A stretch of 64,000 nt of DNA from Rosellinia necatrix (taxonomy: Eukaryota; Ascomycota; Sordariomycetes; Xylariales; Xylariaceae), in the NCBI GenBank assembly GCA_021209875.1, contig JAGYVD010000006.1:2604001-2668000 (forward strand), read 5' to 3'. Below, piece by piece: positions 13,737-28,628 of the stretch. The stretch's first letter is position 1, and every line of letters starts with the position of its first letter. Under the pieces are notes generated by a model that worked only from the letters and a program-made list of their open reading frames with translations, did no database searches and had not been told where the DNA came from. The position numbers and the translations under genes were made by a program.

Positions 13737-14168
13737 TGTTATAATTAATAGTTAAAACATAAAAGCTTTTATATTAATACTATAAACAAAAATTTTAAAA
13801 TATAAAAAAAAAAAAAAGGTAAAAGTTAGGTAAAAAGCTAGTAATTTATACTAGCTTTTAGCCGCAGCTAAAGCGGTATAAAATTACAGGTCTACTATAT
13901 TTACTATAGTTTACTTATATTAAGTTTATTTGCTTATTATTTATTAATACAGTTAATAAATGCAAGTAAATAAAGTCCTACTAGCATAGTACCTAGCGGT
14001 ACAATAAAATAAATATAATAAATAGCCGGTTGAGCAGCAGTATAATAAATAGCTTTAGCAGGTATATGGATTAATCGGTGCTGCCAGCACTTGTATACAG
14101 GGTAAGTCTTGCAGGGTAGGTCGTCTTATCAAGGGGTAAGCAGACCAGATTATCTCTAGGTCGTGATA
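13737..14168. repeat. Right LTR of the 4.9-kb retrotransposon
   Basis: It begins TGTTATAATTAATAG and ends GTCGTGATA. Its last 120 bp keep much more G and C than the matching part of the left LTR, so RIP hit the two ends unequally. Confidence 0.85.
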
Positions 14169-14267
14169 TTATATAGCTAAAATAAATATTTTATAAAATA
14201 AATATAACATTAAAAAGTTTTTTATAAATATATTAATTAAACTAGTTTATATAGTTGTATTATTTAT

Positions 14268-14589
14268 TGTTACAATAAAGGGGATAGTTTTAGCAGAAGG
14301 CTGGTGATCGCAGCCCAAGTGCTGCTGTAAGCTTTATAGCTAAATTAGTAGCTGTTGGAGTAAGCGGTCGGGCTTATATAAGCCCGATTTATTTAAACGG
14401 ACTAATTATAAGGCAAAAAAGATATGATTTTTTTTAAGCTGTATATATAAGCTGGCTAGTCTAATTATTTTTATATAATATAATTTAATTAAATAGATTA
14501 TTAATATAAGCTTAAATTAATTGGCTTATATTAATTGTTTAGTTTTAATTTTATTGTTTGTATACGATTTATTTATTTTTTTTATAATA
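14268..14589. repeat. Left LTR of the outer retrotransposon
   Basis: It begins TGTTACAATAAAGGGGATAG. It contains GGGCTTATATAAGCCC (a TATA-bearing palindrome and possible LTR promoter) and ends in a RIP-altered TTTATAATA matching CCGCGACA of the right LTR. It lies 94 bp after the duplication that ends the 4.9-kb element. Confidence 0.85.
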
Positions 14590-16248
14590 GTTATAAGCTT
14601 AGTTTATTAGTTAAGCCGGTGCCTTTTATTATAAAAGCGATTTTTGTTTTAAAGCTTGTTAATTTAAAAATCTTATTTTTTATTTTTATTTATTTTGTAT
14701 TTAAAACGATTATTTAATTTAATTGTTAAAACTTAGCTATTTATTTTTATTATAGCAACTAATTATATTAAGCCTGTTATTTTAAATGGTTTAGCAGACT
14801 AGTTTTGCTAGTTTAAAAGTTTAAAATTTATATTAAAAATAAAAATTTTAAAATATTATAAATTTAAACGTAGTAAAAATAATTTATTTTTTAAAATTAA
14901 ACTAATATTTTTAATAAAAGATTAAATTATTGCTAAACTTAAAAAACACGTAAAAATAAAAATTTTAAATTTACGATTTAATAAATTAATTTTAAACATT
15001 TGAAAAATTATAAAAATTATAATATTATATAACGCAGGTTTAACTAAATTTATTAAATATTTAATACGGCGTAAATAAATAAAAAACTATTAAAATTAAA
15101 TATATAAAAGTTGCGGCTATAATAAATAAAAAAAAATAAACAATTTAAGCAATTATTATTATTTTTATAATTAATTAGCTTTTTAGTTTTATAGGTTTAA
15201 ATAGCAATTTAAAAAAATACGCTTAAGTTTTTAAACGTATTAAATAAAAAATTATTAAAACTAGCTAATAGTATAAAAATAATAAAAAGCTTATTTATAA
15301 ACTATTTTTATAATTTTTTAAAGTTTAAAAATATTTATAAATAAAGCTTTTTAAAAGTTTTTATAAAAACTAGCTTTAAATTAAACTAGTACTAAACTTT
15401 TAACGTAGTAAAAAAAATCACGGAAAAAAATTATATTATTTAGTAAATATAAAAGCTTTTTAAAAGTTTTAAGATTTAATATAATATAAAACTTAAAAAT
15501 TAGCATTAATTTTATTATATTAAGCTATTAAATATAAAAAATTAGTTCAGCAGAAAATTAAATAAATTATTTTATAAAAATTAAAATAATTATATAAATA
15601 AATTAATTAAAAAGTAATAATGTTTATATAAGCTTAATATTAATAATATTTATAAATAAAGCTTAAAAAATATACGATTTTTAGCTAGCTGTTATAAATA
15701 AAATTAATTAAAAATAAATAACTTGTTTAAAAAAAGTAGTTAATTAAATTAAAATATATTAAAAATTATACGTTAAAATTGCTTAAATAAACTATTAATA
15801 ACTAAAAATAAAAATGTTTAAATAATTTATATTTTAAAAAAGCTTAATAATAAAGCTAGCAGCAGCAAAATTAATTTAATAAATAGCTTAATTTTAAAAT
15901 AAATTTTATAATAATTAATTTTATTTTTTTAAAAGTATTACTTATATTGCTAAAATGTTTATTATTTTAAAGTTTAAATATTATATATTTTTAATAATAT
16001 ATTAATTAATAATTATAACGTTTTATATTTAATAAATAATAAATTGTTTTTAAAATTTAATTTGTTTATAATCGCTTATAATAAAAAATAGTTTAAATAA
16101 AAACTATAAAGTTTTTAATTTTAAAAAAAAACATAAAAATTATACGCAAAATATTTAATATATTTAAATAAAAACAGTTTATAAATATAGTTTTAAAAAA
16201 TATAGCTTTTATTAAAAGTTTTATATAAATATTATATTTAAAGCTAGT

Positions 16249-16451
16249 TGAGAAGATTGGTATAAGGGTAGAAAGAAAGATGCCTTTATTAATTCCTCTG
16301 TTAGGTGGGGAATTTTAATAAGTCTAGAATTAACTTTAGCAGAGGTGGCCGTAGGCCATCTGTTGCTAGCTGTAGCTTGTGCAACTTATTTAATCTAATA
16401 ATATATAAGCTGTTAGCTCGATTAATATAAGCTTTTTTAAAAACTTTATTA
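16249..16451. repeat. Left LTR of the 7.7-kb retrotransposon
   Basis: This is the best preserved start of the family: TGAGAAGATTGGTATAAGGG. It carries a GTGGCCGTAGGCCATC palindrome and a RIP-altered TATTTAATCT where the truncated copy has TATCTAATCT. Confidence 0.85.
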
Positions 16452-19400
16452 AAATACCGGCAGACAGAAAAACAGCTACTGTTTTTAATAATACGTTAGG
16501 TTGTTTTATAAAGCTGTTTTTTACGCTTAATTTTTTATTTTATTTTAAAGCAGAAGCTGTTTTTTTTTTAATAGTCGTTTATTATTTTTTTTAAATAATA
16601 TAGTTAGTTTTTAATATATTATTAGTTATGTTTATATTTTTAGCTTTATTATTTAATTAAATAGTTAAATCTGTTTTTTTTTTTATTAACGCGGTATTTA
16701 AAAATTTGTTCGACTTTATATATTTTTTTATTATTATTATTTAAATGTTTATATTAATTAATTTTTATTAGCTTAAACGTTAGTTTAGTTTGTTTAAAAA
16801 AGTTATTTTAGCGGCGTATACGTTTTAAATAAGCTATTAATATTATTAAATAAATTTTATAATGTTTTAAAAAGTTTAATTTATAAGCTAAGTTTCCGAC
16901 TTTTTTTTTTATTATTTAAAGTTTTACGTGTTATTATAAATATTTTTTTAAAAGCTTGTTTAATAAATAATATTTGTTATATAAACATAATAATATTTTT
17001 GCTAAAAATAAATTATAATATATAATATTTATTATTATAATATTTTTAGCTTGTGCTGCAGCAAAATTTATTGTTAGCTTGGCGTTTTATTTAAAATAGT
17101 TTTTTAAAATTTTTATTTGTTTTATATTTAGTTAGTTAAATTAATTAGTAATAAAATCTAAAAGTTTTAATAATTTAAATTTAAATAGCTGTTTATATAA
17201 AATAAACTATATTGCTTATAACTACGCGGTATTAAAGTTTTATTATAATATTAAATATAAGTTAATTTAATTAAACTTAAAGTTTTTAAAGTTATAATAG
17301 CGTATTATTAATTTAATTTTTAGTTTTTTTTTAATAATTTATTATTTTAAAAATAATACGTTATAATTATTAATAGTTTTATTTTTAAAGCTTTTTATAT
17401 TTTTTTAAAAGTTAAATATAAACTTTTAGGTTTAGTTAAAAATAATATTTTTAAAAATTTTTAATCGCTTATTAATAATTATTTTATAAATATATTAGTT
17501 TAATTTTTAATTATATATTTTTATTTTTAAAAATAAGCAGGTTTTATTTAAATATATAATATAATATAGTTATTATATAATTATATATATTATAGTATTT
17601 TTATTTATTAACTGCTATAAAATATTTTTAATATTTATTAAAAGTAGTTTTAATATAAAATTAATTATTATTATTTATATAAACAATATATTTTTAAATA
17701 TATTAGTTTAAAGCTTTTATTAGTTTAAATTAGTTTATATAATTAAAGTTGTAATTTAAATAATATTTAATATATTTTTAATTAATTAAGATTTATAATA
17801 AATAAAAACTTTTAAAATTTTTTATTATTTTTTTAAACCGGTATAATATTTATTATTATATATAGCTTTAAATATTTGTTTAATTATATTATATAAAACA
17901 TATAATTATTTTATTTTTAATATTAGTTATAAATTAAGCTATTTATAATAAAAAAAATGCTTAAGTTTAAAAATGTTATAACGTTTTTATTGTTTTAGCG
18001 AAATTTTAAAATATTTAGCTTGTTTATTATTTTATTATATTATATATTAGTTTAATAATTTTTTTAAATTTTGTTTTTTATTTGTTATTTATTACTACTT
18101 TTATTATATATTTTATTATGTTTTATATTAAGTTTAATATTATTAATTTTTTAATTTTTATAACTTGCTTGTTTTATTTACAGCGTTTTATATTAATTTA
18201 AATCTGTTTAATACGTTTAATATATAGTTTAATTTTTTAATAAATAATATATTTAAAATCTATATTAAAAAAATATATTAAAAATTAACTAGTTAAATAT
18301 TTATATAATTTATAACAGCTATATTTAATAATATTTAATTAACTATGTTTTTAATTACTAAATAGTTTATAAATATAATCACGTTGTTTTTATTAAATTA
18401 AATTATTATTTATAGTTTTTAGCAGCTTAAATAAAACAAGCTATTTTTAATTTAAATAATTTATATTTAGTTTTAGCTTGCGATAAACTATAATTTAAAT
18501 ATATAATTAGTTTTATTTATATTAATAAAATTAAGCTTTTAAGTTTTTAATTATATTTTTGTTTATATAAAATAATATAATTTTAAAACTATGTTTTTAG
18601 CTTTATTTATTTATAAAAACAACAGTTTTTTAAATTATAATGTTGCAAAATTATTTTATAGCAGATAATATTTTAAATAGCTTTAAATAAAGCTATTTTT
18701 ATTTTTATTAGTTTATAATATATATTATAAACGTAATAAATACGTTTTTTTATTTAAGATTTTTTTTTTATGTTTTTAGCTAATAAGTTAGTTTTTAATT
18801 TTATAGTAGTTCTGCTAATTAAACATAATATAAAATTAAATTATAAAAAATCTGTTTGTTTTAAAATATTTTTAAAAGCTTATAACGTTTTTAAAAAACT
18901 AATTATTAAAATGCTTATATTTGTTTAGCAATAGTTAATAATTTTAAAACGTTTATATAAAATTTAAAAGTTTTATAAATAAGTAGCTAATAAAGATTTT
19001 ATAAAAATATCGCGATATTTTTTATAAAATAATATAAAATTATTTTAAAATATTTAAAATAATTTTTATAACTATTAAAATATATAATAACGTTATTAAT
19101 AAAATATTAATAATAATATATATATTTATATAGCAGTTAATTTATATATTTTTATATATATACAAAAAATTATTATATTTTATTAATGCTATATTAAATT
19201 ATTTTAAGCTGTAAAACTAATTATTATAAACATATTTTTAAATTTAAAATATATTAAAAATTAATAAAAAATCTTGTTCTATTAATAATTATAATATATT
19301 TTTATTTAATAAACTTCTGATTATTTTGTTTTATAAAAGTAATAAATAATTGTTTAGAACTACTACTTTATTAAATTATTAAAAATTAATTATTACTTAG

Positions 19401-22400
19401 CTTTTATTAACTTTATATATTTTTTATTATATAATAAAAATAAAATAAATAAAAAGTATTAGTTTATTTATTTATTATAATCGACCTATTTTATATAGCT
19501 TGTTATAAATATTATTTAATATTTTTATATTTTATTTATTAAAAAATACTGTTTTAAATTTAATTTAGTTTTTATTAATTATTAATATAAAATATTTTAA
19601 GTTGTTTTTTATAAAATATTTATTTTTCTGCGATTTATTTAAATATTATAAAATGCAACTATTTTAATAAATCAGAAAGCTTTAAACGTTTTTTAACATA
19701 TATATAAACATTTTTTTAGTAATAATTTTAAAAAGTCGTTTAGTTTTTTAATATTTAAAAAAATATATATTTTTAATTTTAAGTTTATTTTCTAATGTTA
19801 AAAGTTTAGCTTAAAGTTTTTAAAACTTTTAAATTAATTATTATATTAAATATAACGTTTATAAAAAATACTTTCTATTAACACGTTTAAACGTATTATT
19901 TTATATTTAATATTTCTTTGCATAATATTAAACGTGTTAATTATTTACGCGTTTATTATAAAAATTATTATAAAGTTTAATATATAATTTATCTTATTTA
20001 AATATATAACTGTTTTTATATTTAATATTATATTAGTTGTTACTACAGTTAGCAAAAATTTAATTTAAATTTTATATTAATTATAATAATTATATTTATT
20101 AAAAATTGTTTATTAGTTTTAATTAAAGCTGTTTTTGCTAATAATAAAGCTATAGCTGTAATTATAAAAGTTATTATTGCTGATTTTAAAAGCTTACATG
20201 CATTTTATTATTTTTGTTTTTTAAATTTAACCTAGCTTAATATTTTTATAAATTTTAATAGTTTTTATTAAAATATTTATTATTAATACTATTTTAAAAG
20301 TTTTAGCGTTAATTATATTATATATATTATTTTTATATATAGCTATAAAATAAAAGCTTTTATTATTTAATAAAAGTTTATATTCTATTATAAAATAAGC
20401 TTTTTTTGTTTTATAGTTTTATATTTTTTAATTAATAATTTTCTGTATATATTTACAACTATAAATAAATATATTAAATAAAACTATAAATTTATTTATT
20501 TTTTAGCCTAATAAATAAATATTTTTAATTTATAATTAATTATAGCTTTATATAAATATAAAAAGTTGTTATTAAATAGCATTTTTAGTTTTAAATAGTT
20601 TTTACTACTTATTTTTTTTATATGTTTAAATATTTTAAGTTTTTAGTTCTGTTTATTTTTTAATATAAAAATAAACTTAGTTTTTAAGTTTAACCGATTT
20701 ATTTTTAAAACGATAAATTTAATTTAATTAAAAATAGTTTTATATATTAAAATATTTAAAAAAATTTGCTAATAATAGTTTTTTAATATTTAGATTAACG
20801 TAAATTTATTGGTTTTATTTAATTAAAAACAGCCTGGTATTAATCCGCAGATATATATAATTTAATTAAAAAGCTTTATTATATTTGTTGTTAATATTTA
20901 GCGCTTTAATTATAAAAATTTTACGGTTAAAAATATTGTTAGTTATTTTATATATTGCGTTAAAACGTGTTTTTAACGCGTTATAATTTGCTTTTTTTTT
21001 TTATTTAATAGTTTTATTTTTAGCTTTAATTTATTTAATAGTTTTATTTTTAGCTTTAATATAATTTTGCAGATGTTTAAAAAGTTAGTTATACAAAAAT
21101 AGTTTTTAAAAGCAGTATTTATAAATATGTTTTTGCGTATAATTAAAAAAATGTTGTAATTTTTTTAATTTAATATAAAATTATATTTTTTATATATAAT
21201 TTTAAAATAGTTTTTAATTTATAAATTTAATAGTATTAATAACAAATAAAAGCTAAATCTAGTATTAAATAAAAAAAGCGTATTTTTGTTGTTATTTCGT
21301 TTAATTTTTATTTATTTATATTATTATTTATAAAATATATATAAAATAAACGCTGGTTGTTTTTTTTAATTTTAACTATAGTTTTTATAATTTAAATATT
21401 TATAATTTTAATTTTAATTACAACTATAATTATATTTTTAATTATGTTTTTAATTATAACTTTTAGTTTTTAATTGTTTTTTATTTTTTAATAGTTATTA
21501 CGGTTTTAGTTCTAACGCTTGCGGCTTTTTTTATAGCTGCTATTTTAATTATTACAACTTTTGTTTTAGTTTTAGTATTATTTATAACTATATTTACAGC
21601 TGTTTTAGTTTTAATTTTTAAAATATTTATTATTTAATTAACGTTTTTTTTAATTAAATTAATAATTATAGCTTTTTTAGCAAATTATTTTTATAGTTAA
21701 TATAAGATTTGCCGATATTATTTTTAGTTTAATGTTTAAATATATTTTTTTAGTTTTGCGCTTTAGTTTATATTAGCTGTTTTTATTTTATGTATATAAT
21801 TAGCTAAAGTTTTTTTAATTTAAAAGTTAGATATAATTTAAGATTATATTTTTTATTAGTTATAAATATTTTTATAATTTTATGCTAGTTTTTATTATTT
21901 TTTTGCAGCGTTTTTATAGCTTTAACATATTATATTTAACGTTAAATAAACTAAAAAAATATGTTTTAATTTTCCGCGATATTTTTTAAAATAAGTTTTT
22001 TTTTTATAAACTTTTAAAACGTTTTACTAGCTCGTGTTTTAAATTTTTTTTGCAGTTTTTTAAGCAATATATTTAAGCCTGCTTTTTTTTATATATGTTA
22101 GTCGTTTATATAAACTTTGCTGTTTTATTATAATAAAGCTAATCTAGCTAATAAATAATTAAATAAATTAGTTATTTATTAAATATTTAAAGCTTAAATG
22201 CTTTTATTTTTTAATAATAACTTAATATAATTAATAAAAAATAAACGTTTATATAAATTATGTTTTTCTATCGGCTATATATTTTTATTGTCGAAGTTTT
22301 TTATTTTAAATTAAAAATACTAATATTATTTTGTTTAATTTTATATATATTTTTTTTTTTTTAGCTGCTATACTTAATATAAACTATTTTTATTAATTTA

Positions 22401-23732
22401 ACGCAGCATAATTATATTTACTGTTATTAAAACTATTTAAGCTAAAAGAATCAAATAAATTGTTATTATTATAGTTTTTATTATAATAGTAGTTGTTGCT
22501 TCTGTTTTTACTACTACAGCGCTTATAAAAGTTGTTTTAATATTTAATAAAAAATTTTAAGTTATTATTTTTTTCGAAAAAGTTTTTGTTTAATAAAACA
22601 TATAAAAAAATATAATAGTTATAATATTTAATTTATTTAAAGCATTTATAGTTATATTTTATATGCTAGCTATTTAAATATTAGTTAATATAGCGGCTTT
22701 ATTTTTGTTTTATTAACGGGCTTTATTTTAAATAACCGATCTACGGCTTTATTAGTTTTAATATTATTTTTAGTCGGCTGCAGTTTTAAGTTCTATATCA
22801 ACAGAGATTTAATATTAATGTTTTTAAAAGTTTAAAAACTTTTAAACCTGCTTAATTAATTTTAAAACTAAGTTAAAAAATATTTTTATAATTTTTATAT
22901 TTTTACGTAAAATATTAATTAAAACGTCGGCTTATTTTTAATGTTTTAAAAAATAATTAACGGTTTTTTAGTTTAAACTAAGTTATTTTAAAAACGGCAT
23001 GTTTTTAAATAAAAATTATACCGATTTAAAATATTCTGCCGAGGTTTTTTTAAAGTTGTTTATATTTAAGCTTAATATATATAATAAAACATAATAGCGT
23101 GATATTATTACAAGCTTAAAAAAATTAAACATATTATTAAAAAAATATTTAAGTATATATATAATATGTTTAAATAGTTATTTTTGCATGCAAATATTAT
23201 CGGCTGTTATTTTTAGTTTATCGATTTATAATTTAAAAGCTATAGGGGTAAAACAGAGTAAATTACGCGCGTAAAAAAGTAAGATAATAAAGCTACTTTT
23301 TAAAAAATTCTAGCTTTTAATTATAATATATATATTTATAGTTGTTTAATAATCATGTTTATTAGCGTTTTTTTAATAATAAATAAAAATAAATAACTTG
23401 TTATATTTATAAATTTAAATATACTTTAGTTGTTAAACACGTTTAAATATATAATTTTAATAATAATAATTTTTAAAATATAAAAGTAAATTATTAAATA
23501 TTTTTCGGCGACTGCTTATTTATAAGTTTTAACAAGGTGTATAATTTATATAAAAAAAATAGTTGCTAAAATAGCGTTTTGTTTACGTTAATTATTTAAT
23601 TATAGCTAGATTAAAACACGCCCGCTTAAATTTTTAGCTATAAGCAAAATTTTTAATTTTAAAAATTTAAAAATAATATTAGTTTAATTTAATTTAATAA
23701 TAAGATCTATTAGTTATATAAATATACTATTT

Positions 23733-23935
23733 TAAAAAAATTAGTGTAAAAATAAAAAAAAAAATGTTTTTATTAATTCCTCTGCTAAGTAGGGAATTTT
23801 AGTAAGTTTAGAATTAACCCCAGCAGGGGTGGCCGTAGGCCACCTGTTGCCAGCCGTAGCCTGTGCAACTTATTTAATCTAATAATATACAAGCCGTTAG
23901 CTTGATTAATATGGGCCCCTTTGGGGACTCTATTA
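23733..23935. repeat. Right LTR of the 7.7-kb retrotransposon
   Basis: It aligns gap-free to 16,249-16,451. Its first 40 bp have lost nearly every G, while its right half is better preserved, including a GGGCCCCTTTGGGGACTC palindromic end. Confidence 0.85.
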
Positions 23936-23940
23936 CTAGT

Positions 23941-26169
23941 TTAAACAAAAAAAAAATCTAATATTATAAAATTAATTATATATTAAAATATAAAAATATA
24001 AAAATAATATAATTATTATTAATTTATTTAAACAATATAATTTAGTTTTTTTAAATATAAGCTTATTTTTATTTATTTAAATAATGTATTAATAATCGAT
24101 TTATATAATTTTTTTAATTTTATTTAAGCAAGCGCTGTTATTTTAAACGCTGTAATTATATTTAAAGCTTTGAAACGTTTTAAAACTACAATTAAATTTT
24201 TAAAATCTATAATATTTAAAATCAGGTTATTTAAAATAAAATGTTTTATAAACGTTTATATTTAAAATAAAAATTTAAAAATTTAAAAATTTTATAAATT
24301 AAATCTAAAAGCTGTATTAAAACGCACGTTAAAAAAATCGCTAAAAAATGTTTAAAACAGCGTGCAATTTATTTATTTTGACATATTTATTAAAATTTAT
24401 TTAACTATTTTTAAAAATATAATAAATTAAACTAAATATTTATTATTAAAAAAAATAATAATATAATTTATATATATTTTTTAATTAAAACCAGAGAAGC
24501 AGTTATTAATTTAATTATAAAATTTAAACGTTAAATAATAAAATAATTTAAACTTTTAATATATAAAATCTAAAGTAATAATAAAAAAAATAATTATTAT
24601 TAAAAGTTTAATAAAATATAAATGTTAAATTAAATATTAAAAATTAAAAATAAACTAATATTTATTAATATTTTTAAATTAAATAGCGCGTTAAAACATG
24701 CTAGCTAAAAATTATTAATTAAGCTATTAAAATATTAAAAAAACAGAACTTTTAAAAACTTTTAGCTAAAAATTATTAAAACAATAGTTTAATTATATAA
24801 TAAAAGCTTTTTACGGCAAAAATTATTATATATTTTATTATGTTTTAAAAACTAATTTAAATATTTATTTTGTTAATATATTTTAAAACGTATTAAAAAC
24901 TAATAAGCTATCTATATTTTAATTAAAACAAAATATATATATATAAATATAAAGCTTATTTAATAAAAATTAATAAGCTTGTTAAATATAATTAGCAAAA
25001 ATATAAAATTAAAGTTTACGTTTATATAAAATATTTTATAAGCTATTAAGCTTATAATTTATATTATATATAAATTTTTAATCAAATAAAATAATTATTA
25101 TATAAAACGTTATGTTTAATAAAAAACTTTTATTAAAAAAACAGAAAAAACTAACAATTAAAATAAATAAAGCTTTTATTAAGCAGATTATTAAAATTAA
25201 ATCTAAGCTTTTAGATTTTTTATTAATATTAAATATATAAAATATTAAACTTATAGCTGCACATAAATTTAAAAATGTTTTTATTACTTCTGTTTTTATA
25301 AAAATATTTTTAATTTAATTAATAAACTTTAAAAAATTAACTAATAAAATAAAAGTTAATAATAAAAACAGCTAAAAATATATTATTAAAAGCAGCGCTT
25401 ATAATATTTAATTATATAAATTTATAACTTTTAAAATATTTTTAAACTAAAAACAATTAAAAATTAAAAATAAAAAATAAACTATAAGCTAAAAAAGTTT
25501 TTAAGCTTAAATATAAAAAATAAAACGATTATATAAAACAAAATAAAGCTTTTTATTTAATATAAAACTAATCAGCTTTAAAAAAAAGCTTAAAAAGTTA
25601 TTTTTTAAAACTAAAATAATCAGATATTATAAAATAGTTTTAAAATACTAATCGTTAAAATATAAACAGCTTATTAATTAATTAATTAATTAAACAAACT
25701 AATAAAATATATATATATATATATAAAATATTTTTAGCAGTTTTTATTTCAGCTAAAAATTAAAAACTAAAAACTTTAACTTAATATTAAAAAAATAATA
25801 ATATGTTTATATTTATTATAATAATTTATTTAAATAATATTATTAACGTTTTAAATAATTAAAATTAGTTTAATTTTATAAAAACTTATTTATTTAATTA
25901 AAACAAACGCTTTATAAAAAATAAAAAAATAAAATATGATATATAACATTTATAGCTGCAGTAAATTAAAATAAAATAAAAAAAATAAATGCTAAGCCAA
26001 AAAAACATATATATATAAACAATTTATTAAAACTATTATAAAAAAGCTAGAAAATTTTTTAAAATTATTTAATAAAGAAATAATTTTATGGTAATATTTA
26101 CGCAAAAATAAAATTATTTAAAAAAGAAAAAATAGTTAAAATAATAAAATTAAATAAAGTTTTAAAATT
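23941..26169. other. Outer-element interior, A-rich and RIP-degraded
   Basis: This is the continuation of the outer retrotransposon after the CTAGT duplication. No frame or domain can be read. It includes a TA dinucleotide tract near 25,710-25,725. Confidence 0.5.
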
Positions 26170-26174
26170 TCTGC

Positions 26175-26431
26175 TGTTAGAGTAGGCAAGGGGTGCCAGG
26201 CTTGGCACCACCAGTTGCCCTACTGTAAGATTAGATAAGGTGGCCCAGGCCACCTGGGCTAGCCTATTTGGGCTAGGCCCACCTACCTACTTGTACTAGT
26301 AGGTGGAATTTTAGGACTGCACCTAGAATTCTATTATTTTTATCACTTATATATATATAACATTATAAACTAGACTAGCATATAGTAAAATATAGCTATT
26401 TATAGCTTTATATTTTTGACCAGATTTATTA
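26175..26431. repeat. Left LTR of the 2.7-kb element
   Basis: It starts TGTTAGAGTAGGCAAGGGGT. It contains GTGGCCCAGGCCAC and a TGGAATTTTAGG/CCTAGAATTC inverted repeat. The right half has more C-to-T changes than the partner LTR (for example TATTTTTGACC against TACCCCTGACC). Confidence 0.85.
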
Positions 26432-28628
26432 AATTAGTGCTTTTATAACAATTGGACTAAAGGTACTTTTTAAAGCAGCTCTTGCAAACTATTTATTTAG
26501 GTTTTGTAGTTAAGAACAGCTTTTTTGCTTTGCGGCAGTTTATATTGCGTGGCCAAATATAAAAGAACTGGTAGAATTAGCTGCAAATTATGCTATTCTA
26601 TTTATTAATTAGTTAAATCTTTAATTAATTAATTAATTAATCAGAGCTTTGGATTTATTAATTCTAGCTAGTTTTACTGATTTTATTGTTTTTAGTGTTT
26701 TTAGCTAGATCTGTTAATTCTGGCTAATTTAATTAAGCTATTGATTTTACTGATTTTAGCTTTAGTTAACCTAGCTTATTTTAGTTTAGTTAACCGAGCT
26801 AACCTAGCCTAGCTTAGCTTAGCCGGCTAGCTTAGCTAAATTATAGCTTTTATTAATTATTAAATAAAAGCTGTTTTAATAAATAATATATAAAAAAATG
26901 TAAATACGTTATAAAAACATGTTAACAGCTTAAATAAAAAATATAATAAGTTAGCTGCAGATATTATTAAATTAAAGGTATTTTATATTAAGTTGCAGGT
27001 TATAACTAAGTTTTTTGATTTAAAAGTAAGTGCTTTAAATATAAAATTAGGCTTTTTAAAGTTAAAAGTAGGCTTTATAAATAATTGCTTAAACTTATTA
27101 ATTAGTTATAAATAAAATAGCAGTAGTTTTAAAAACTAAACAAAGAATTAAATTAAAACGGTTTAAGCTAACAAGTTTAAAGTTAATAATTTTATTAAAG
27201 CTAATAATAATATTAGCCTGAAGATTTTATTTGTAAGGCTTTTAACTATTAAAAATATTAATATTAGCTTTTTTTTTTTATAAATATTACAGCTTTAGTT
27301 AATCTGGCTATATATTATAAACTGGTTATATATTTAGTTATTAATATAGCTATATATTTTATTTATAATTTAGTTAATTAAGGCTATTTATATAATCTAA
27401 TACAGCTAGTTAATTTAGTTAACTAGGCCGATCTAGCTAATTAAGTGTTTAGCTATTTTAATAATTTAGTTTATTAGTTTAGTTGTTTTAATTTAGTTTA
27501 TTAGATTAGCTAATTTAATTTAGTTAATTAGGCCGATCTGATTAATTAAGGCTTTAGATATATAGCTTATTTAAAAGCTTTAAATATAAGTTATTTTAAC
27601 TTTAGTTATTTTAACTTAACAGATATTAAAATAATAACTGCTAGAAATAATATTATTTATATAAATATTTAGTTGTTTATAAACAAACTGCGGGCTTTAA
27701 TTAAAAAGCAACACTTTTTTAGCTAAACTTTTAGTTGGATTAATCGCTTGTTATATAGCTAAGCTTTAAAATAATAGAATAATAAATTGCTAGCTAATTA
27801 ACAGTATATTTTATGTAAAGCCGGTTTAAATAAAATTATTGCAGCTTTAAAAAACTGTTTTAAAATATAGTTTAAATATATTATATATTTATTTATAATT
27901 AGCAACCTGTTTTTATATAATATAGCTAAAAACAAGCATATAATATTTTAATTTATATAACGTAAGTTATAGTACGCGTAAGCTAATAAAACTTTAAAAA
28001 AAAATAATTTTAATTAGCTAAAAATTATAATAATTATTTAAAACTAATAAAATAAGCTTATTTTTAATTATATAAAAAAGCTAAAAGTTAAAAAAACTTT
28101 AAAAAGCTATATAAAAAAAATTAAACAAGCTTGTAATAAGCTTAAATAAAAAAACTAAACGTTTTTATAGCTTTAGCTTTAGCTCTAGCTATAAGTTTAG
28201 CCTAGTTAAATAAAAGTATTAATAATAACTATATAAACAAAATAACTTTTAAAATATTAAAAGCTTTAACTATTTTAATAAAACTAATAGTTTTATTAGT
28301 TCTAATACATATAACTAAAACTATAAAAAAACTAAAAGCGGCTAAAACTACAACTATAATAGCAGTTATAGCTAGACCGGCAGAATTTCCGATTAAAAAA
28401 ATAGTTAACTAACATACTAGCTAAATAACGGTTTGTTTTTTATTACGTTTTTATACAAATTAACACTTAAAAAAGCTTAAAGCTAAATTAAAGCTTTAAA
28501 ACTAAGTAGAAAGCTTAGGATTAAATAAAAGGCTTGGATTAGATTAATAGGATTTTAAAAAATTAATTGGCCAGCTGTTGCCAAGTAGTTGCTAAAAGCA
28601 GCAACTGTTTTTTAAGTGCCCGGCATTT

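Larger units (their letters stand above)
9231..14168. mobile_element. 4.9-kb LTR retrotransposon, RIP-inactivated
   Basis: LTRs of 437 bp (9,231-9,667) and 432 bp (13,737-14,168) enclose about 4.07 kb. The 5-bp duplication TTATA lies immediately outside at 9,226-9,230 and 14,169-14,173. The LTR termini read TGTTACGATC and GTCGTGATA, so the ends are near-inverted repeats. The final TA is what C-to-T mutation of the usual CA end would give. The inside is strongly T-rich on the given strand. Retroelement sense strands are often A-rich, so the element may be in minus orientation. No reverse transcriptase or integrase motif can be read, so the superfamily is undetermined. Confidence 0.88.
16249..23935. 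mobile_element. 7.7-kb LTR retrotransposon nested in the outer element
   Basis: Two 203-bp LTRs (16,249-16,451 and 23,733-23,935) of identical length flank about 7.28 kb. The CTAGT duplication is at 16,244-16,248 and 23,936-23,940. The termini are TGAGAAGATT and GACTCTATTA. The inside is consistently T-rich and RIP-destroyed, with stop codons in all frames. The right 2 kb is shared with the truncated copy at 3,691-5,758. T-richness suggests the coding strand was the minus strand, but no domain can be read and the superfamily is unresolved. Confidence 0.88.

Noticed and set aside
14535..14717. 60-codon open frame in the AT-rich block
   Set aside because: It lies across the end of an LTR into the RIP-degraded interior, is composed of Phe/Ile/Lys-type codons and has no family signal. 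It is a chance frame in AT-rich DNA.
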